From Agromyces agglutinans (GTDB lineage Bacteria > Actinomycetota > Actinomycetes > Actinomycetales > Microbacteriaceae): a stretch of 64,000 nt of DNA. A program made the translations under genes and the position numbers. A model generated the notes under the pieces. The model saw only the letters and a program-made list of their open reading frames with translations, ran no database searches and was not told the DNA's origin. Below are positions 60,031 through 64,000 of the stretch, piece by piece; position 1 is the stretch's first letter; each line of letters opens with the position of its first letter. Location of the stretch: the NCBI RefSeq assembly GCF_009647605.1, contig NZ_WJIF01000003.1, positions 347,988 to 411,987 on the forward strand, read 5' to 3'.

Positions 60031-60597
60031 TCAGGCGTCGGGCGAGGCCGGCGCGTCGTTGAGGGTGAAGAGCAGTTCGATCGCGTCGCCGGGCTGGAGC
60101 TCGAGGGTCGCGAGCCCCTCCTGCGCGTAGCCCCACTCGCCGCCGACCGGCCGGTGCCAGAGCGCCCAGTACGCGAACGCGGCCGGCATCGACTCGCACG
60201 TCTCGTGGTATTCGGTGCCGTCTGCCGCGACGATCGTGGTCGATTCGGCGGGCTCGCCGTTGACCCGGCACACCACCTGGTCGCCCCATTCGACGGTGCC
60301 CTCGGTCTCGACGCCCGCCTCGGCAAGCACGTCGGCCGCGATGACCGGGCCGTCGGCCTCGATGCAGGCCTCGACCTCGGCCGCCGACGCGGCGTCGAGG
60401 TCGCCGGTGTCGACGATGACGGCGACGCCCGCGCAGTCGTCCGCCGCGCCGGCGCCGGCTGCGGCGTCATCGGGAGCGGCGGTGGTCGCCAGCGGGGTCG
60501 CGTCGGGGCTGCCGGATGCCTCGCCGGGCGAGCATGCGGCGAGCGCGAGGACGAGCAGCGGCAGGGCGAGGAGCGCGGCGGGCCGGAGAGCGGTCAT
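60031..60597 (-). CDS. Lipoprotein with DUF4430/transcobalamin-like C-terminal domain
   Basis: A 188-residue lipoprotein: lipobox LALAAC with the lipidated Cys at residue 22, an acidic Ala/Asp-rich linker, a short alpha/beta region with Cys pairs (DDCAGVAVIVDTGDL, VEACIEADG) and a C-terminal part (WGDQVVCRVNGEPAES, HETCESMPAAFAYWALWHRPVGGEW, LQPGDAIELLF) with the spacing of DUF4430/transcobalamin-like domains. It would hold a ligand at the outer membrane face for the ECF transporter encoded next. The ATG is supported by minus-strand TACCCT six bases upstream. Domain assignment is by eye. Confidence 0.68.
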   Translation of the reverse strand: MTALRPAALLALPLLVLALAACSPGEASGSPDATPLATTAAPDDAAAGAGAADDCAGVAVIVDTGDLDAASAAEVEACIEADGPVIAADVLAEAGVETEGTVEWGDQVVCRVNGEPAESTTIVAADGTEYHETCESMPAAFAYWALWHRPVGGEWGYAQEGLATLELQPGDAIELLFTLNDAPASPDA

Positions 60598-60603
60598 CCT
60601 TCG

Positions 60604-60609
60604 AGGGTA
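60604..60609 (-). promoter_or_regulatory. -10 box TACCCT (leaderless layout)
   Basis: On the minus strand TACCCT ends six bases before the ATG at 60597, and would drive the lipoprotein/ECF operon without any leader. This rules out a riboswitch on that transcript if correct. Confidence 0.45.
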
Positions 60610-60861
60610 GGGCGCGCCGGCGCCTCGTGACGACACTCGATCGAGGACGGTCGCACCGCCGATCCGGATGACCGCCGCCTCCACCCCGCCGGGCTCGGGC
60701 GCGACTCGGCAGGCGTAGCTGCGCGCCCAGCGCTAGTCCGCGTCGGAATCGGGATGAACCTGTCGGCGCAACCCGGATCGCGCTACCATCGGCGAGGTCG
60801 TGCCCCCCTCACGACGACGCGCCATCGTCGGCGCGCCTCCGATCACCCACCGGAGTCCGAC

Positions 60862-61578
60862 GTGCCCCTCTCCTCATCGCGGCAACGAGTCGCGCTCATC
60901 CTGTCCGTGGCCGCAGCAGCGGCCCTCGTCGTCGGCGTGCTCGCCGCGATGGCCACCAAGGTCGACCACGTGGTCGCGCTCCTCCCACCCGTTCCCGGCA
61001 CGCGGGCCGGCGTCGCGTTCGCCGCGCTGTGCGCCGTGGGCCTCCTGGTCGCCGGCCTCCGCCGCCTCTCGTCGGCGAGCCGGTGCCGCACGCGCCGAGC
61101 CGCCCTCGAGGAGGCGATGCCCAGCGCCGAGGTCTCTCGCGGCATCCGCCACCGCGCCCTGATCTCGTCGCTCGCCGAGCTCGGCACGCGCGTGCGCCTG
61201 CCGGGCCGGTTCTCGATCGTCGCCGACGAGCGGGGCCTCAGCTTCTGGTCGGGCGGCCGGAGGCCGCGACGCGTGCACGAGATCCTCTGGCGAGAGGTGC
61301 GGTCCATCCGCAGCGACCGCGTGATCGTCGGGTCGGGCAGCATCCCGGTCGCGGTGCTGCGCATCCGCCGCGGCGGATCCAGCCTCGACCTGCCGCTGCT
61401 GCTCGCGGGCGAGCGGGCGACGTCGTTCGTGCTGGTCGACGCGCCGTTCTTCGCGACCGTGCGGTCGTGGAAGGCGAGGCACCGTGCGGCGCTGGCGGCC
61501 GAGGGCCTCGAGTTGCCGCCGCTGACGGCACCGATCCCGGTCATCACGAGCGCGCAACTGGCGGCTGCGGGCCGCTGA
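60862..61578 (+). CDS. Membrane protein of unknown function
   Basis: A 238-residue protein with two hydrophobic segments near the N-terminus (about 12-32 and 48-68), then a soluble Arg-rich domain with a strand pattern (FSIVADERGLSFWSGGRRPRRVHEILWREVRSI, in parts) resembling PH-like domains. No function known. The GTG at 60862 is the first plausible start giving the membrane segments; CGGAG lies nearby and TACCAT (60784-60789) is a possible -10 box. Confidence 0.65.
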   Translation: MPLSSSRQRVALILSVAAAAALVVGVLAAMATKVDHVVALLPPVPGTRAGVAFAALCAVGLLVAGLRRLSSASRCRTRRAALEEAMPSAEVSRGIRHRALISSLAELGTRVRLPGRFSIVADERGLSFWSGGRRPRRVHEILWREVRSIRSDRVIVGSGSIPVAVLRIRRGGSSLDLPLLLAGERATSFVLVDAPFFATVRSWKARHRAALAAEGLELPPLTAPIPVITSAQLAAAGR

Positions 61579-61647
61579 CCTCCCCCGCCCGGATCCCGAC
61601 CTCGAATCTCAGCGCAGACCCTGATCGGAGCACCCTTCCGCCCCGGC

Positions 61648-61653
61648 TAGAAT
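61648..61653 (+). promoter_or_regulatory. -10 box TAGAAT ahead of hemA
   Basis: TAGAAT, a near-consensus -10 hexamer, ends six bases before the hemA GTG, so the message would be leaderless. Confidence 0.6.
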
Positions 61654-61659
61654 CGACGG

Positions 61660-63063
61660 GTGCTCATCTGCCTCACCGCGAGTCACAAGAACGCCGGGTT
61701 CGACCTGCTCGAGCGGCTTTCGGCGACCGCCGACGACGCGGGCCGGCGCATGGTCGCGGGGCACGAGGCCGTCCAGGGCGCCGTCGTCGTGGCGACCTGC
61801 AACCGCTTCGAGGCCTACCTCGACCTCGACGCGCCGGAGGGCGATTCGCCGGTCGACGCCGTACACGGCGCGATCCGCTCGGTCGGCGAGGTCTCGGGCC
61901 TCGAAGCCGACGAACTGCGCACGACGTTCGGGTTCGCCCACGGCAACGCGGTCGCCGCGCACCTGTTCGCCGTCGCGTCGGGCCTCGAGTCGGTCGTCGT
62001 CGGCGAGGGCGAGATCGCCGGCCAGGTGCGCCGGTCGCTCGAACGCGCCCGCTCCGAGGGCACCACGACGCCCGAGCTCGAGCGGTTGTTCCAGCGCGCC
62101 TCGCAGACGTCGCGCAAGGTCAAGAACCGCACGGGCATCGGCGCCGAGGGCCGCTCGCTCGTGCGACTCTCGCTCGAGCTCGCCGAGAGCCGCATCACCG
62201 ACTGGGCCCAGACGAAGGTGCTGCTGGTGGGCACCGGCCGCTACGCCGGAGCATCCCTCGCCGCCCTGCGCGATCGCGGCGTCGTCGACGTGTCGGTGCA
62301 CTCGCCGTCGGGCCGGGGCGCGAAGTTCGCCGCGTCGCACGAGCTGCCCGCCGTACCCGGTGAGAGCTTCGCCCGTGCCGTCGCCGAGGCCGACGTCATC
62401 GTGGCGTGCACGCTCGCCGAGGTCTTCGTCGTCGACCGCGCGCTCATCGCCGCGGGCCGCGAGCAGCTCGCGCTCGACCGCGCCCCGGTTCGCACGCTCG
62501 ACGGCGCGATCGTTCCCGTGGCCGATCGCCGCCAGCTCATCATCGACCTCGGCCTGCCGCGCAACGTCGACCCCGGCGTCGTCGAGGTGACGGGCGTCGA
62601 GCTCCTCGACCTCGAGACCATCAAGATCCACGCGCCGATGGAGGAGTTCGCCGCCACCGACGCCGCGCGCGACCTCGTCCAGCGCGCGGCCCGCAACTTC
62701 GGCGACGTCGCGGAGGAGCTGGATCTCGCGCCCACCGTCGTGGCGCTCCGCAAGCACGTGTTCGACGTGCTCGACGCCGAGATCGAGCGCTCGCGGGCGC
62801 ACGACGACGACGGCCGCATCGAGTCCGCCCTGCGGCACATGGCCGGCGTCCTGCTGCACACCCCCATGGTGCGCTCGCGCGAGCACGCGCGGGCCGGCGA
62901 GCAGCGCGCGTTCATCGACGCGGTCGAGGCGCTGTTCGGCGTCACCGCGACGGATGCCTCGTCCAGCGTCTCCGGGTCCTCCAGCGCTGCCGGGTCCTCC
63001 AGTGCACCCGACTCCTCCAGCGCATCCGGCACGTCCAGCGTCTCCGACTCACGTGCCGTCTGA
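61660..63063 (+). CDS. hemA: Glutamyl-tRNA reductase
   Basis: A 467-residue HemA, the committed step of heme synthesis: it reduces glutamyl-tRNA to glutamate-1-semialdehyde for HemL. Motifs: SHKNAGFDLLERL, ATCNRFEAYLDL with catalytic Cys47, ASGLESVVVGEGEIAGQVRRSLERA (in parts), VKNRTGIGAEGRSLVRLSLELAE (in parts) and the Rossmann turn VGTGRYAGASLAALRDRG. The last ~35 residues are a Ser-rich tail from an 18-bp tandem repeat, absent from normal family members. It overlaps the GNAT gene by 11 bases. Confidence 0.95.
   Translation: MLICLTASHKNAGFDLLERLSATADDAGRRMVAGHEAVQGAVVVATCNRFEAYLDLDAPEGDSPVDAVHGAIRSVGEVSGLEADELRTTFGFAHGNAVAAHLFAVASGLESVVVGEGEIAGQVRRSLERARSEGTTTPELERLFQRASQTSRKVKNRTGIGAEGRSLVRLSLELAESRITDWAQTKVLLVGTGRYAGASLAALRDRGVVDVSVHSPSGRGAKFAASHELPAVPGESFARAVAEADVIVACTLAEVFVVDRALIAAGREQLALDRAPVRTLDGAIVPVADRRQLIIDLGLPRNVDPGVVEVTGVELLDLETIKIHAPMEEFAATDAARDLVQRAARNFGDVAEELDLAPTVVALRKHVFDVLDAEIERSRAHDDDGRIESALRHMAGVLLHTPMVRSREHARAGEQRAFIDAVEALFGVTATDASSSVSGSSSAAGSSSAPDSSSASGTSSVSDSRAV
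62962..63051 (+). repeat. 18-bp tandem repeat x5 at the hemA 3' end
   Basis: Five consecutive 18-base units, each starting TCCAG, encode SSVSGS-like blocks at the HemA C-terminus. Units one and two differ at three positions; units three and four are more diverged. Confidence 0.92.
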
Positions 63064-63697
63064 CCGTCCGCGGGTCGAGCTGCCGTTCGACGCCGCCCCG
63101 CTCGCGAAGCGGCCGCTGCAGACCGAGCGCCTTCGGCTGCGTCCGCTCGAGGCATCCGACGCCCCTGACGTCTGGGAGTACCAGCGCCTGCCCGAGGTGC
63201 TGCGCTACATCCCGTGGATCGAGCGCACGGAGGAGGAGGGGTACGAGCACACTCGCACCCGTTCGGGCATGCGCCGGCTCGTCGCCGCCGGCGACGCCCT
63301 GATCCTCGCGATGGAACTCGTGGGCGAGGCATCCGTGTCGCCCGACTCCCCCACCGACCGGATCGTCGGCGACCTGATGCTGCGCGTCGCCAGCACCGAG
63401 CACGCGCAGTTCGAGGTCGGCTGGGTCGTGCACCCCGACTTCCAGGGCCGCGGCCTCGCCGCAGAGGCCGCTCGCGCGGTGCTCGACCTCGCCTTCGGGC
63501 GGATTCGCGCGCACCGCGTGCAGGCGAACCTCGACACCCGCAACGAGGCCTCCGCGCGGCTGTGCGAGCGGCTCGGCATGCGCCGTGAGGCGACCATCCT
63601 CGAGGAGCAGTTCCACGACGGCGAGTGGGAGGACACCGCGATCTACGGCATCCTCGCCCGCGAGTGGGCGGAGCGCGCCGCCGCGTCGACTCGGTAG
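63053..63697 (+). CDS. GNAT-family N-acetyltransferase (RimJ/RimL-like)
   Basis: A 214-residue acetyltransferase: LQTERLRLRPLEASDAPDVWEYQRLPEV opens the fold (in parts), and VGWVVHPDFQGRGLAAEAARAVLDLAF holds the acetyl-CoA pyrophosphate loop (Q-G-R-G-L-A); NEASARLCERLGMRREA is the terminal helix motif of ribosomal-protein acetyltransferase relatives. The start is uncertain: the GTG at 63053, overlapping the hemA end, fits best. Substrate unknown. Confidence 0.85.
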   Translation: MPSDRPRVELPFDAAPLAKRPLQTERLRLRPLEASDAPDVWEYQRLPEVLRYIPWIERTEEEGYEHTRTRSGMRRLVAAGDALILAMELVGEASVSPDSPTDRIVGDLMLRVASTEHAQFEVGWVVHPDFQGRGLAAEAARAVLDLAFGRIRAHRVQANLDTRNEASARLCERLGMRREATILEEQFHDGEWEDTAIYGILAREWAERAAASTR

Positions 63698-63709
63698 CGA
63701 CCGCCGCGC

Positions 63710-64000
63710 CTACGCCCCGACGAGCCTCGACGCGAGGTAGCCTTCGAGCTCGGCCAGGGGCACGCGCTCCTGCTGCATGGTGTCGCGATCGCGCACGGTC
63801 ACCGCGTCGTCCTCGAGCGAGTCGAAGTCGACCGTGATGCAGAACGGCGTGCCGATCTCGTCCTGGCGACGGTAGCGGCGGCCGATCGCGCCGGCGTCGT
63901 CGAAGTCGACGTTCCAGCTGCGGCGCAGCTTCGCGGCGACCTCGCGCGCCAGCGGCGAGAGCTTCTCGTTGCGGCTGAGCGGCAGCACGGCGGCCTTCAC
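63710..64000 (-). CDS. glyS: Glycyl-tRNA synthetase, C-terminal part
   Basis: The last 96 codons of a class II glycyl-tRNA synthetase of the homodimeric type; the rest lies beyond the window. [25 protein letters not shown] belongs to the anticodon-binding domain, and [44 protein letters not shown] (in parts) is the near-invariant C-terminal signature of GlyRS. It charges tRNA-Gly. It converges on the GNAT gene with 12 bases between. Confidence 0.94.
   Translation of the reverse strand: MKAAVLPLSRNEKLSPLAREVAAKLRRSWNVDFDDAGAIGRRYRRQDEIGTPFCITVDFDSLEDDAVTVRDRDTMQQERVPLAELEGYLASRLVGA

Noticed and set aside
60598-60861. Possible cobalamin riboswitch ahead of the lipoprotein/ECF operon
   Set aside because: No B12-box (GCCACTG-like) or other conserved cobalamin-riboswitch core could be found on the minus strand, and a -10 box six bases from the start leaves no leader.

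Overview
The window is about 72% G+C and dense with genes, with no gene-free stretch over 300 bases. It looks like the chromosome of an actinobacterium of the family Microbacteriaceae (Agromyces-like). The evidence is the base composition, many GTG starts, ATGA/GTGA/TGATG stop-start overlaps, a C50 carotenoid cluster with split crtYe/crtYf cyclase genes, the coproporphyrin-type heme genes (hemQ/chdC with hemH/cpfC), and Actinobacteria-only families such as Holin-X, DUF3618 and small WXG100 proteins. Genus-level placement is inference. I see no rRNA, tRNA, CRISPR array, insertion sequence or prophage.

Layout. 1-12.4 kb: the end of a DrrAB-like ABC exporter, a lipoprotein, a secreted beta-helix protein, an FAD oxidoreductase, a DoxX/HxlR pair, an AI-2E-family protein and an MFS/TetR pair. 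12.4-18.2 kb: propionyl-CoA/valine catabolism (thioesterase, prpC, prpB, prpD and a 3-hydroxyisobutyryl-CoA hydrolase-like gene), with a DUF3467 gene on the other strand between prpC and prpB. 18.2-20 kb: VOC, LysE and YbhB proteins. 20-23 kb: a five-gene cluster of WXG100-like and YbaB-like proteins with a lipoprotein, without type VII secretion machinery nearby. 23-33 kb: trhO, membrane proteins, a TetR/FAD-monooxygenase pair, a PLP enzyme with an isocitrate-lyase-like partner, an ABC exporter and an AlkZ-like glycosylase.

33-51 kb holds two interleaved pathways. Heme genes lie on the minus strand: hemE-hemY at 47.9-50.7 kb and hemQ-hemH-hemC-hemD-hemB-hemL at 33.1-39.3 kb. hemA is on the plus strand at 61.7 kb. 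Together they cover every step from glutamyl-tRNA to heme by the coproporphyrin-dependent route except glutamyl-tRNA synthetase. Between the two heme blocks sits a plus-strand operon idi-crtE-crtB-crtI-crtYe-crtYf-crtEb, with a divergent MarR gene resembling the GGPP-responsive CrtR regulator. 51-64 kb: a sortase-anchored surface protein, a VapBC-type pair, cobalamin-dependent metH, an ECF vitamin transporter whose T, A and A' parts are fused in one polypeptide (probably for cobalamin), hemA, a GNAT acetyltransferase and the end of glyS.

Two signals run through the whole window. Many genes have a TANNNT hexamer ending 6-7 nt before the start codon, the layout of leaderless promoters. The words GGATGCC/GGCATCC, usually within the longer form ACGGATGCCTCG, recur more than 50 times and force otherwise rare codons.
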